From Didymella arachidicola (lineage: Eukaryota; Ascomycota; Dothideomycetes; Pleosporales; Didymellaceae): a stretch of DNA of 64,000 nt. The stretch lies in NCBI GenBank assembly GCA_016630955.3, contig CM049992.1, forward strand, positions 1,922,001 to 1,986,000, given 5' to 3'. Positions within the stretch are counted from its first letter, which is position 1, and every line of letters begins with the position of its first letter. The translations under genes were made by a program, and so were the position numbers. This document shows, in pieces, positions 31,256 through 41,880 of this stretch. The notes under the pieces were generated by a model. The model did no database searches, was not told where the DNA came from, and saw only the letters and a list, made by a program, of their open reading frames with translations.

Positions 31256-31955
31256 TTCCTCCTGCTCACTTGTCCTTTCTTTCATTGAAGTGTGCCAGAA
31301 CTTACTAACGCCTGTTAGAACTTATTAACGCCACCTCTTGTCACTTTCACTGCAGGCAGTGGCCTAGTATATAAGGCCGCCGCCTCCGCACCTTAGCTAG
31401 CTCCTTGTCTGCTGTTTTTTCTTTCTACTAATTCAACCTTTCAACCAGGTCGCTATGTTTTGTGCAAGAGAAGTCGGCCTTATAGGTATGCTCGTAGGCT
31501 GGTACGCAAGGCTGAACCTCTTTCCTGCTGGCAGGATCTGGCATCAGCCATGTTCTGCGAATCATCAGTGACGGCGGTTTAGAACGACCTAAGGGCAGCA
31601 AGTTGTGTGTATCGTTCAAACCTACGATGCCAGATCGATGTTTGTGTTTGGTGAAGGGGAAGTGGGGCTGCCAGACGGGAGGGAAGTGACGATGACCGGG
31701 CCACCCCTGTCGTGATCATCACTAGCGCATCATGATATGGAGGGGTAACACAAAAGTTTTCTTGCAAAGGTAGAGCTTGAAGTGGTATTCGATGCTGGTA
31801 TCGCCCTATCTATCTCCCCACACCGTGTAACTTCGCGGAGTCTCTGACTTGCACCACGCGTCCGAAGACGCAAAAATGTTGGATAAGCATGAACTTTTGC
31901 CCTGTGCCCTGAACCTGCGAACGCCTATCCATGCAATCCTTCCATAGTACCTATA
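31256..31955. other. Intergenic, promoter-like or decayed LTR sequence
   Basis: After the direct copies comes TGTTAGAACTTATTAACG (from 31313), a TATATAAGG box (about 31368) and a pyrimidine-rich stretch to 31430. This resembles the upstream half of an LTR or an orphan promoter. I found no matching 3' end, no target duplication and no credible coding sequence up to the pogo element at 31956. Confidence 0.35.
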
Positions 31956-33820
31956 ACGTACATCACATGCGAGCGGAACACATGGGCGAGCGGAACACTT
32001 TTGCCAAGACCACACCAAAACACCAACCTCTACTAATGCCTCCGCGAAAACAACAGAAAGACGCGTTAAGAGAAGCTCAGATACAGCTTGCAATCCAAGC
32101 TCTTAAACAAGACCTAAAACTCTCCCTGCGACGCGCTGCAGCTATCTACAACGTGCCCTTGACCACGCTACATCATCGACGCGCCGGACGACCTTCACGC
32201 GTTGATACCATGGCCAACTCACGGAATCTGACCAATACTGAGGAGCAGGTGATTGTTACGCATATACTTGAGCTAGCTAAGCAAGAACGACCCCCCTGGC
32301 TTGCAGATGTGACTGATATCGCCAATTCTCTGCGGAAAGAGCGCGGTTTGGCCCCTGTTGGCTCAAACTGGGCCAGTACGTTCGTTTCGCGTCAGGAGGA
32401 GCTCAAAGTGGTCTTCAATCGCAAGTACGACTACAAACGAGCCCTCTGTGAGGATCCTGAGGTTATACAGGGCTGGTTTGACCTTGTAGCCAATACCAAA
32501 GCCAAGTATGGCATCTAGGACGACGACACGTACAAGTTCGATGAGACAGGCTTCATGATGGGCCAGATAAGCCCAGGAGTAGTCGTCACAGCTTCAGAGA
32601 ACCATGGACGGGCAAAGGCAGTCCAGCCAGGCAATCGCGAGTGGGTAACAGTCATCCAGGGCATCAATGCCACAGGGTGGGCCATTCCGCCCTACATCAT
32701 CTTCAAAGCCCGCCGCCACCAGTCCAACTGGTACAAAGACGATGACCTGCCCCAGGATTGGATTGTTGCTGTCTCTAAGAACGGCTAGACTACTAATAAG
32801 CTTGGTTTTAACTAGTTAAAGCACTTTAACAAGCATACAAAGACGCGTACTGTTGGTACCCACCGTTTGCTGATTATTAACGGCCACGAGAGCCACAACT
32901 CTAAGGAATTCAAGCAATACTGCAAGGATCACAATATTATAGGTCTATGCATGCCTCCACACTTATCGCACCTCCTGCAGCCACTTAATGTGGCTTGTTT
33001 TGGCCCTCTAAAGAAGGCGTACAGGGATGAGGTTAATTAGCTTATACACAACCGGATCTACCACACTACAAAGCAGGAGTTCCTCCTATGCTTTATAGCA
33101 GCTTATAACAAAGCCATTACCTCTAGCAACATTCAAGGAGGGTTCTGAGGGGCCGGATTGGCTCTGTTTGCCCCAGATCGCGTCATATCGGCTCTGAATA
33201 TGAAGCTGCGTACCCCATAGCCACCACTTCCCCAAAACAGCCCGCTCTAGCAGTCGCAAACCCCAAGCAATACCCTAGAATTTGGGTCGCAATCAACGCT
33301 TGTGAAGAAGAGGATTTAGAGGCACGTAGACAGCTTACCAACCTCTATGGTTGAAGCGTTTGAGAAGGTCTTAAAGGGGGCAGCAATTGTTGCGCACAAG
33401 CTGGCTTTGGCACAACAGGAGAACGCTGCGCTTCACGCAGCTCTAGCAGCTGCTACAGAACGTAAATCGCGCAAAAGAAGGCATATCCAGACAGAGGGAA
33501 GTCTTATAGTTGAAGAGGGCCAGCGGCAGACTGCTCTATCAGAGTTTGGCGCGCGTAGTGATGGAAAGAAGAGGAAGACGCAGGTGCGTGCTAAAGGAGG
33601 TAAACCATCCCAACGACGCTGTGGAAGGTGCGGAGAGGGTGGGCATAACGCGCGAACGTGCAAGAATAGAGCAGAAGAGGTCCCTAAGTAATATTACAGC
33701 TTGTTTTGCCTTATGCAGCGCCAATTTGTGGTGTTTTGGGCCATAATAGGAGTGATTTTGGTAGGGTCTTGGCAAAAGTGTTCCGCTCGCCCATGTGTTC
33801 CGCTCGCATGTGATGTACGT
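31956..33820 (+). mobile_element. Fot1/pogo transposon 4, mutated remnant
   Basis: A 1865-bp element with long, nearly perfect terminal inverted repeats (ACGTACATCACATGCGAGCG at the left edge), flanked by TA (31954-31955 and 33821-33822). The terminal repeats hold two direct copies of GCGAGCGGAACAC. It is related to element 3 over the transposase and the inner terminal repeat. It inserted 26 bp beyond the stop codon of the APRT gene. The transposase is riddled with nonsense codons. Confidence 0.92.
32036..33691 (+). pseudogene. Fot1/pogo transposase with nonsense codons and lost catalytic Asp
   Basis: The whole 552-codon span keeps a single reading frame with no net indel, yet contains at least eight stops. 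These include TAG at 32516-32518, 32786-32788 (TGG expected: NG*TTN) and 32813-32815 (TGG expected), and more before LIHNRI, GAGLAL, PPLPQN, QSQTPS and RHVDS. Two catalytic aspartates appear as Asn (INGHESH for IDGHESH; LLQPLNVACF for LLQPLDVGCF), each one G-to-A step. The first Asp (KFDETGF) and the zinc knuckle (CGRCGEGGHNARTC) survive. Substitutions biased to G:C-to-A:T without indels are the signature of repeat-induced point mutation. Confidence 0.9.
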
Positions 33821-33846
33821 TAGCCATAATGTGTGTATTTGGTATC

Positions 33847-34642
33847 TTATTTGCTGCCGAGCTTCTCCTCCTGGCCCGAAAGCAGCGTGTAGACGGGCGC
33901 GTTGAGTTTATCTCGGCCCTTGAGGAAATCGAGCTCGAGGATGAAAATGTACTCTGTGACCTTGCCGCCGAGCTTCTCGACGAGGGTACCAGCTGCGGAG
34001 GCAGAGCCACCTGTTCGAATTAGCATACTGTGAATGGGCTCGAAGGAGTGAGAAGGACTCACCAGTCGCAATGATGTCATCGACAATCAGCACCTTCTGC
34101 CCCGGCTTGACGGCACCGGCCTGCATCTGGAAGAAATCCGCGCCATACTCCTTCATGTACTCGGCCGTCTCGCAGGGGCCGGGGAGCTTGCCCCTCTTGC
34201 GGACAGGCACAAACGCAGCGCCCAGTCTCAGGGCAAGCGTAGGGCCAAACAAGAAGCCGCGCGCATCCAAGCCAACAACGACGTCGGGCTTCTCGGTGAA
34301 GGTTTGGGTGATGTGCAGCTCGAGGGCGTGGATGAGGGCCTCGAACAGGCTCGGGTCTGCGAAGATGGGCAGGATGTCCTCGAACAGGATGCCCGGGGCG
34401 GGGAAGTCGGGGAACTGGCGCAGCGCGCCCTTGAGCTTTACTTTAAGATTGGAGAGTTCGGCGGAGGCGGAGGGACCGGTGGCGGAGAGTCTTCTCTGGG
34501 AGGCATTGCTCTCGAGGGTGGGGTCGGGCTTGCCTGCGGGAGGGTGGGCGGCGGTGGCCTCGCCGGCGACTGTGGGATCCGCGGGAGTCGTGGAGTTGAC
34601 GGGGTGGCGGTGGTGGACGGGGGAGTCGTTGGGGGCAGACAT
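33847..34642 (-). CDS. APT1: Adenine phosphoribosyltransferase
   Basis: Purine-salvage enzyme converting adenine plus PRPP to AMP; predicted cytosolic, 247 residues. Exons 34063-34642 and 33847-34010 are split by a 52-bp intron (donor GTGAGT, acceptor CAG) inside the PRPP-binding motif, which reads VLIVDDIIATG|GSASAAG when joined. Other family features are FPDFPAPGILFEDILPIF, VVGLDARGFLFGPTLALRLGAAFVPVR (written here only as family signature region around residues 130-155) and PGPCETAEYMKEYGAD. The family is usually about 180 residues. Here the first ~70 residues are a Pro/Ser/Thr/Ala-rich extension before the core begins at LKVKLKGALRQFPDFPAPG. ATG at 34642 is the first in frame. A mutated pogo element begins 26 bp past the stop. 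Confidence 0.93.
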
Positions 34643-36035
34643 GGCTGAGGGCGCGGGCAGGTAGATATGTGGGCGGTGGGCGGTGGGGAGAATAGGCAGA
34701 CGCAAGGCAGGTGAGAATATCGCTTGAATTGCGCAAGTCGACGCCGAAAAGTTACTGCTGGACCCTGTGTGCTAGCTGGGTGGGGTAAGGTGATGAGATT
34801 TGGCAGGGAACGCAGACGCGCTACGGCTGCTCGACCACGGTGATGAGTGCGAATCACCACTACGGCACCGCTCACCTCCCAATCACTTTCCATTCACCAG
34901 CCATCCGCGCGCCGTGCCACACGCGCTGTCTCGCGGTGGAGCACCGATAAGCAGCCCGCGACGTGCACCACCACCGGCTTGCCTAGAGCGTCCGCTAAGG
35001 TATGCGTCCAGGAGCGCCGTCCGCTTCACATGCTGGAGCGTGCTATGACTCCGACCCAGTCCAGGTGTGAAGCTCCCAACAAAACGTGCCATTCACCGCT
35101 CTCAGTTTCCCATGCGGGTAACTCTGCCATGGTCTGCAGAACGCTGCGGCACTGCCAGCGTGACACCCGCTGCCGTCAATATCGGCTTCGTACAGACACG
35201 ACGAATCACAGTTTCATGTCGCCGTGAGGTGATACCCGTCTATCTGCAAGGACGCATCGAGGCAGCCAAGGTCTCGAACATGTTGCGCGCTGGAGTACCG
35301 TCAGTAGTCATTTATAGCAGTGCTCTCACACACCCCTCTCCACTAAAGCACCCACAACACACGCCACCATGCACGCCGCACATGCACTGCTGCAGCCGCA
35401 GAAGCTGATGTGGAAGCTGAGCCGCCGCGCTAGAAGCCTGCTGCGGGCTCACCCATGACGGCACACAACTGAGCATGATGCCGTCAAATGCTTAACGGGT
35501 GATGTAGGAGAACCAGCGGATTCTCCCGAATAGCCTGAACCGCTGCTAGCGTATTACGTTGCCGCATCCACAACACCTGTGATACACCTCCACTGTACAC
35601 GAGAAAGAATCCTCGAGATTGAGGTCTGGAATGCCGAGGCAGGTACCCGTCATCTGCTGCTATTCTAGACTTTGCTCTGTGACGGTCCTGCGTGAACATG
35701 GTCCATTACACATGGCGGAGTCGACGCGTACCTGTTTCGATGTCGTTCTCGACTGCTGCTATCCTAGTCAATGTACGTGTGTTGCCATCTCACGACCATC
35801 GCTGTGACACTCTGGCACGAAAGTATTCAGGTTCTCCGTGTCCCATCACACTTGATCGGCCCACGTGCGGGTACCTGCTTCTGTAACGGCGCTTCGTGCA
35901 ACCAGATGATGCACTGTCACTTTCAGTGTGTCAACTTCCTGTCTAGCTCTTTCTGGATACCATTGATCCTATGTGCGACCACATTGTCCACATCACTCTG
36001 GTCTCGAACGATCGAGCCGGAGACTGCTGCATTTG
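34643..36035. other. Intergenic, no supported gene
   Basis: About 1.4 kb upstream of APRT. Overlapping open frames of 60-126 codons on both strands near 34.8-35.4 kb are GC-rich read-through with no domain or consistent splice sites. No repeat or RNA gene was recognised. Confidence 0.5.
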
Positions 36036-36644
36036 CTAGACTGATGCTGGTTTCTGCCTCGAGACTCTGTTGATCTTTAGTTTGGGCTCAAAGTCGCCGT
36101 TAGTCTGTGTTCTTGAGCACTGACTGCTCTTCCAGCCGTGAACTGCTGTCCGTCTATCATCCATGCCCAAGTACAGCGACAGCAGCTCTGGCATGAGCAC
36201 GAAGCCGTCCCAGCTAGTCCTGAAGGCGTATTCGCTCTTGCTTACGAAGAAAGAATTCTTAGCATCATTCGCGCCCGATAGAATCCGTTTCTCGGCGCCA
36301 TGTCTCTTTATCTCGGGGAACCAGTAGTCGCCGACTATGTCCTGTGATGACTTGTGCTTACACCTGCAGCAGCCCGGAATGAAGATCAAGTACGCATCAT
36401 TGTCTCGTCGCTTTGTCCACCAGACGGTGGCTTGGCTGGCATGACATGTCTTGATGACGCTCCTTGCCCATCCCACACTAACACGGACGACTTTCTGACT
36501 TTGATCAGTGTTTGTTCGCCCAAGGTCCAGTGCTGAAGAGCGGCGATTTACCACCTCAGATCTGTTGGAAGGCGCAAGGTTAATGGGATAAAGCTTATAG
36601 CAGGGCCAATAGGGGGTGCACTCTGCGGCTGGCCCTATGTGCAT
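36036..36644 (-). CDS. Hypothetical protein, uncertain
   Basis: An ATG-started open frame of 202 codons. The C-terminal two-thirds looks protein-like (CKHKSSQDIVGDYWFPEIK, ANDAKNSFFVSKSEYAFRTS, MPELLSLYLGMDD), but I recognise no family, signal peptide or membrane segment. One open frame of this length is about what chance would allow in 64 kb, so this is a weak call. Confidence 0.28.
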   Translation of the reverse strand: MHIGPAAECTPYWPCYKLYPINLAPSNRSEVVNRRSSALDLGRTNTDQSQKVVRVSVGWARSVIKTCHASQATVWWTKRRDNDAYLIFIPGCCRCKHKSSQDIVGDYWFPEIKRHGAEKRILSGANDAKNSFFVSKSEYAFRTSWDGFVLMPELLSLYLGMDDRRTAVHGWKSSQCSRTQTNGDFEPKLKINRVSRQKPASV

Positions 36645-38144
36645 CGATGTGTTTGCATTCTTCTTCCCCTTCTCACGGTAGTCTGGGAGAAGCTATAACA
36701 CCTCGTGCTCGTCTCTCACCAAATCTCACAGCTCTTCCATTGTCACTGCCGATTACCGTTCCGTGACGGCGCCCAGTTCTATCTTCGAGATTGCTGTCGC
36801 TGTCTTCCAGCTCCTACCGCAAATCTTTCTCGTGTTCGATACTGTCATTCCTATCGTCAATACCGTCTTCTTCGTTAAATCTATTATGTGTATCTCCACT
36901 CTCGCCTCGATCTTCATCACCTGCTCCGGTGTCCAGCTGGGTGCAAGTCTGAGACACGCAGGAGGCTTGCCGTCCCATTGTCGTGATCTTTGCTGGGTTA
37001 CTGGTCATCTGAAGGGTGACAGCTGAGATGTCGCCTTTTGAAATTGCTTGACGCCTTTTGGTCCTCACGACCGTTTATTGCTCATCATCAACGTGCGGCT
37101 TCACTCATGTTCAACACACATCCTCTACTTCGACTTACGCTGAGGTTACGCACCGGTTACAGAGGCACTGCTATCAATTCTATCAGAAAGTACAACAGCA
37201 AGGATGAAAATCAGGCTGCCGAGGCAACAAAAGTAATATCCAAGGGCGATCATCGCAATAATTCGATGCTGTTGTCAATGAGCCCTGGCGGGCCTTTTTG
37301 GCCGCCTTTTCAACTACCTGGGCAACCCAACACGGTAAGACGCGTACCGCTTAGTCGTTCACGTGATGACGACTTCCATACCCAGGTATCCAATATAACG
37401 CATGCTGATTGGGGAACCCGATCGTGATGAAAAGTAAGCCATGGAGGGTTATTGCCAATGTTGCCAAGTCGCAGAACAAGATCTCGACCTTCCCACTCCG
37501 CTGGAGCTTGAATCGTGAGCGAATCACAAATTACCTACGCGAAGATCCAATCTCCTTGCCCTTGCGCTCTTCGTCAATTCACCGACAACACTGCCACCAG
37601 ATTTGCAGTCCGTGAATATTCATGGCGAGCATTGCGCAGGTTTCTAGCGATCTAACAGCTTCGATGTTCATACGTCCACGGGCCCCGCATTCAACATTAC
37701 GATGTTGCACACAAACGCACGCGCACCATAGACCTGCTGGAGAGCTGGAGGGAGAGACAATCACGACTCGCCAGCGCATCTCACAGTCCCGCGTTTCACG
37801 TTCAGTGAACCCGTAATAGCTCCCTGCCAAGCCGGGCGGTCTCTGAATCAGGGCTACGCTTCACCACTCCCGCAACGCAACTGCGGTCAATTGGGGTCGT
37901 CTATCGTAGCCTTACCATTTGCAGCATCGCCATGAATGTGCCATTGCACGTACGGCGCCACCCAAAGATTGTTCAAACCCCAGGTCTGGATTGTGGATTT
38001 TCATTGGGTGGTTAGATGCGCAAAAAACGTTTAGGGATAGGAGCACGCGACATCAAAAGGAGAGCTGGTGTGCCCCTTCGCGAAACTTGAAGTGTTGTTC
38101 AGCCTGATCTTCCACTGCTTCCTTCAAGAATATCGTCTGCCACC
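36645..38144. other. Intergenic with a doubtful small open frame
   Basis: The only item worth noting is a plus-strand frame from ATG 37107 to 37427, starting MFNTHPLLRLTLRLRTGYRG. It is basic and could be a mitochondrial presequence, and a GTAAGA donor follows PGQPNT at 37336. I could not confirm a downstream exon. The remaining open frames look like chance. The bestrophin promoter is at the right end. Confidence 0.35.
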
Positions 38145-39658
38145 ATGGCGGAGAAGACGCAAAGTACGGCGAATGTGTCGAACGGGACCTCGGCTCCGCC
38201 ACCACTGAAGAAGCAGGACAGTGACAAGGACTTCGACGATTACTTTGTACGTCTTTTGCTACCTTGCTTCGTATGACTTCTAACACATACAGATTGGACC
38301 GCGCGACCTGGACCATCACTCGAAATGGCCCGTCTTCCTCCGTATCCATGGCAGTGTGACACCAGAAATGGTCCTGCCTCTGCTCTTTGTAGCTGGCTGG
38401 TCGAGCATGATCACGCTTATATCGAAATTCGTGCATGATCGTAAGCCACAATCGACTGCCTTCGCTATGTAACGTGTGCTGACAACCTCCAGTCAGCGTT
38501 AATCAACTTCTGCTTACGGTCCTCGGTTTCGTTGTTGGTCTCGCTTTGAGCTTTCGAAGCTCTACTGCCTACGAGCGGTATAACGACGGACGCAAGTACT
38601 GGGCGCAATTGACATTCGCATCCCAGAACCTCGCACGCCTTATCTGGATCCACGTGGATGAGCGCCACGAGAAGGATGCTGCACTAGGCAAGCAGGATCT
38701 GCTGGCCAAGATCAACTGCCTCAACCTGATCGCTGCATACGCCGTCGCGCTTAAGCACAAGCTTCGATTCGAACCATACATGCATTACGACGATCTGAAA
38801 CACCTCGTCGGCCACCTGGACACCTTTGCGCGTGATGCCGATCAGCCAGACACCAAGACTAAGCCCAATGTCTTCAAGACGGCGGGCCAATTCCTTGGGC
38901 TGCCCATGGCCGAGTCAAACCCTCGCAAGCTGCTCAAACGCTCACGCGTCCCTCTCGGAAATCTTCCACTCGAAATCCTCAGCCATCTGAGTGTATACAT
39001 GAAGTCGATCTACGACAATGGCACGTTTAAAGTATCGATTTACCAGACACAATCACTCAACGCGCTCACCACTTTCAATGATGTACTCGTTGGAACAGAT
39101 CGGATCCTAAACACACCTTTGCCCATCGCCTATAGCATTGCGATCAGCCAGATTACGTGGGTCTACATCCTGCTCCTGCCCTTCCAGCTGTACAAGCTTC
39201 TCGGATACATCACCATTCCCGCAAGTGTCTTCGCGGCATACATAATCCTTGGAATTGCACTCATTGGTCGCGAGATCGAGAACCCATTCGGCGATGATGT
39301 GAACGACTTGCCATTGGACGCTTTCTGCCAACAGATCAGGAAGGATGTAGACATTATCATGAGCAAAACAGCACCAAGCATCGAAGAAGTGGTTATACAC
39401 CCGGACAACCAGCTTCTCTACCCACTGAGCGATCTGGGCAGCGCAGGATGGGCCGCAAAGAGTGTGGATGAAATTAGAGACGCGTTGGCAAGCAAGCCTG
39501 GACTACACTTCCCATTGGTAGAACACGATGAACACCCTAAGCCAAGCCACTCGGTCAGTACCGGTGTCCGCCATCGATCGAGCCACGACCGTGCAGAAGC
39601 TGGCGAAGCAGGACATGCGCAAAGTAGGCATAGCAGTGCAGCTGAAGGCGGCGACTAG
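38145..39658 (+). CDS. Bestrophin-family (UPF0187) membrane protein
   Basis: Predicted anion channel-like membrane protein of 471 residues. Exons 38145-38246, 38293-38440 and 38493-39658; introns are 46 and 52 bp. Family motifs after a 34-residue polar N-terminus: WPVFLRIHGSVTPEMVLPLLFVAG (spanning about residues 44-67), LLLTVLGFVVGLALSFRSS (second hydrophobic segment), TAYERYNDGRKYW, the long cytosolic part, then PLPIAYSIAISQITWVYILL and IPASVFAAYIILGIALIGRE, then ENPFGDDVNDLPLDAFC, the classic bestrophin C-terminal signature. The tail is His/Ser-rich. ATG 38145 has a CACCATGG context. Fungal members sit in the plasma or vacuolar membrane; the substrate is not predictable from sequence. Confidence 0.9.
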
Positions 39659-39816
39659 ATCAGATTGCAACAATTGTTGGGGTGACTATATTACAGGCTG
39701 GGAGCATGGCGCACGAGGCAGGCGCGATAGGAGTAAACGTTGAGCTTATCTAGAACCAACGCCTACAAATTCTCACTAATCTGAAGTTGGAACACTTGAC
39801 GGAATTTAAGATAATT

Positions 39817-41544
39817 TCAAGCTAGCTCATACCTCGCTTTCCCGTCAATTTCCACGTCATTTGGCGACTCCATTTCCAAAACCTCATTGCCCACTAGCTG
39901 CTTTCTCTCTGCGCCTTCTTCAGCAAGCTCACTTGTTTCATGATTTTTCTCACTGCCACTCGACTCTTCCGAATTTGGCTCGCCCACGCCCGGCTTTCGT
40001 CTTTGTCGCCTGCCGCGACGAACCAGTAGTGTTATGAGTAAGATCAGCAGTGTAGCGAATACGACGCTTCCAGTAGCGATCCCAGCAATCAAGCCTTCGC
40101 TCAGACCGTCTTGTTCCTTGTCGGTCTGAGCATCTTTGGCCGGAATTGCGACGATCTTTTGGGCGTTCGAGGCTGGAAACGCTGCTTGGTGCAACGAGAA
40201 GTTTCCGCGCTCGAAGTCGACAATCATGTATGCTTCTTGCATGAACGCTCTTCCCAGAGTGAACTGTGTCGCGTTGGCCGCTCGACGTATAGGGAAGTAG
40301 TTCTTTGCGTCATTGTATATGGGCCACGAAGCTTGAAGGTCAAATGCAGCGTATGGTAGTTCGATGTCCAGGACTTCGGAACTGCCGCTTGAGCTGCCGA
40401 ATGAAAACGTGAAAGTCGGGCTGCGAGTCGCTAGATCTGCATGGGTAGCGTCATCGACCAGGTACAACTCGGTGAGGTTGTCATAGCGAAGCCTGAACAG
40501 GGACGCAATGCTGTCACACACGTCGCCTGGGAGCCACAGATACGGCATTGTGAAATCGATATTCACGTAGGTTTCGTCCTGTAACAGCACCGCCGAGCCA
40601 TTGAATGTGCGTTCCGCCGATATGCGCTGCAGCTTGAGACTCGTGGGCTGCGTCTCATCTGGGTCAAACGGAAAGGTAAAGTTATTCCGTTCAAATCGAG
40701 CCTCATCGTAGCCTCCAAGGGTCAGACTGCCGAAGACCTTCGGCGACTCTGTAATCATCAGTATCGTCTTGAGTAGCGCTGGAGAGAACTCACTATAGTA
40801 TGCCCCAGCGTTGTACGCGTATGAGAGGCTCGGAATGGTACGGTTGTTCTTTAGTGCAGTGAGGTAAGAGGGTTGAGGCTCGTCGAAATTTGTGAAATTG
40901 GTCGCCAGCGGAGCAAGCCCAAAAAATCCAACAAAGAACGGCATCTGTCGAACAGCGCCAACTGTCCGATTCTGCAAGGTCGGACCGCCTGAGTGCTGGA
41001 GTTGTAGGCCGACTGTGTCCCTTCCGTATAGAGCGCTATCATCGTAACCAAGATCATGGTCCAGTCTCATCTGGAAGTATCCGTCTCCCTCTTGCTGCCA
41101 TGTCGTGGACAAATTCGGAGTAAAGCCTGGGAGTTTGTTTGTGTCAGACACACCACGAAGTAAAGCGCAGTCAGAGGGATCTCCATCGTCAGTGCTGCAG
41201 CCCACGGCATGAGGCACGATAAGATCTCCAGTGGCCGCTGAAGGAAGGACACGGAAATTTTGTTCTGGTTTTCCGACTCGAACGTCGAATGAGCTCCAAT
41301 TTCCATCATTTCCATGCCAAAGCTGTGAAGGCGCAAAAGCGAAGGGCGCAGGGTCCTGCATGTCGTGTCGCCAAAACCGAGTTGAATCTCTAGTGCACTC
41401 GTGAACCGGTTTCGGTTGCACTCTAGGAAAACGAATGCGAAAGAATGCAATTACCTCAATATTAGGCGGTATCAGGCAGCTTGCGATAATGTTTGCACTT
41501 GGTGCCAGGGAAGCTGAACTTGCATGGACGCATGTCTCTTTCAT
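39817..41544 (-). CDS. Membrane-anchored pepsin-like protein, catalytic Asp missing
   Basis: Pepsin (A1) fold protein of up to 575 residues. The core starts at SQLWHGNDGNWSSFDVRVGKP and includes FFGLAPLATNF, FGSLTLGGYDEARF and FTLGRAFMQEAYMIVDFERG. At the first active-site motif the usual DTG is SAATGDLIVP, so the nucleophilic Asp is replaced by Ala. At the second site IDFTMPYLWLP keeps an Asp but not DTG/DSG. One transmembrane helix follows (LIAGIATGSVVFATLLILLI), then a basic-then-acidic cytosolic tail. This pattern fits a class of fungal A1-like membrane proteins that are probably receptors or adaptors rather than proteases. The 5' end is uncertain: ATG 41544 is the first in frame, but no good signal peptide follows, so the true start may be ATG 41361 or lie in an upstream exon that I did not find. 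Confidence 0.75.
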   Translation of the reverse strand: MKETCVHASSASLAPSANIIASCLIPPNIEVIAFFRIRFPRVQPKPVHECTRDSTRFWRHDMQDPAPFAFAPSQLWHGNDGNWSSFDVRVGKPEQNFRVLPSAATGDLIVPHAVGCSTDDGDPSDCALLRGVSDTNKLPGFTPNLSTTWQQEGDGYFQMRLDHDLGYDDSALYGRDTVGLQLQHSGGPTLQNRTVGAVRQMPFFVGFFGLAPLATNFTNFDEPQPSYLTALKNNRTIPSLSYAYNAGAYYSEFSPALLKTILMITESPKVFGSLTLGGYDEARFERNNFTFPFDPDETQPTSLKLQRISAERTFNGSAVLLQDETYVNIDFTMPYLWLPGDVCDSIASLFRLRYDNLTELYLVDDATHADLATRSPTFTFSFGSSSGSSEVLDIELPYAAFDLQASWPIYNDAKNYFPIRRAANATQFTLGRAFMQEAYMIVDFERGNFSLHQAAFPASNAQKIVAIPAKDAQTDKEQDGLSEGLIAGIATGSVVFATLLILLITLLVRRGRRQRRKPGVGEPNSEESSGSEKNHETSELAEEGAERKQLVGNEVLEMESPNDVEIDGKARYELA

Positions 41545-41880
41545 GGACCTGGGTATTTGGAATGTCACCAGAGCTGAGGGCTAGACCTTGCGACGCCAGC
41601 ATTCCACTGTCGGCGGGTAATACGAGGCAAACTCTCTCGAATCCTCTGCACATGCTTGATCTGTTCCGTGTTACCCTTCATGCATAGTGAATGGTCTGGG
41701 TTGTTATCAGGGTCAGTTCCAAGGGAGAGCTGGTGGGGTACTTTGTGTTAGCTGTCGTGGACAAGTTTTGGCGAAGTCAAGAATGTGACTGCATCAACAT
41801 CAGCCTCACACAGATCCTCAAAACGACAGCTACTTTATATACACATCGAGCTGCTTGTGGTGACCGTCACGACTGACAAC

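Noticed and set aside
36763..37026. Hydrophobic plus-strand frame resembling a small membrane protein
   Set aside because: It begins with GTG, has no ATG context and no splice signals. The hydrophobicity comes from a pyrimidine-rich stretch.
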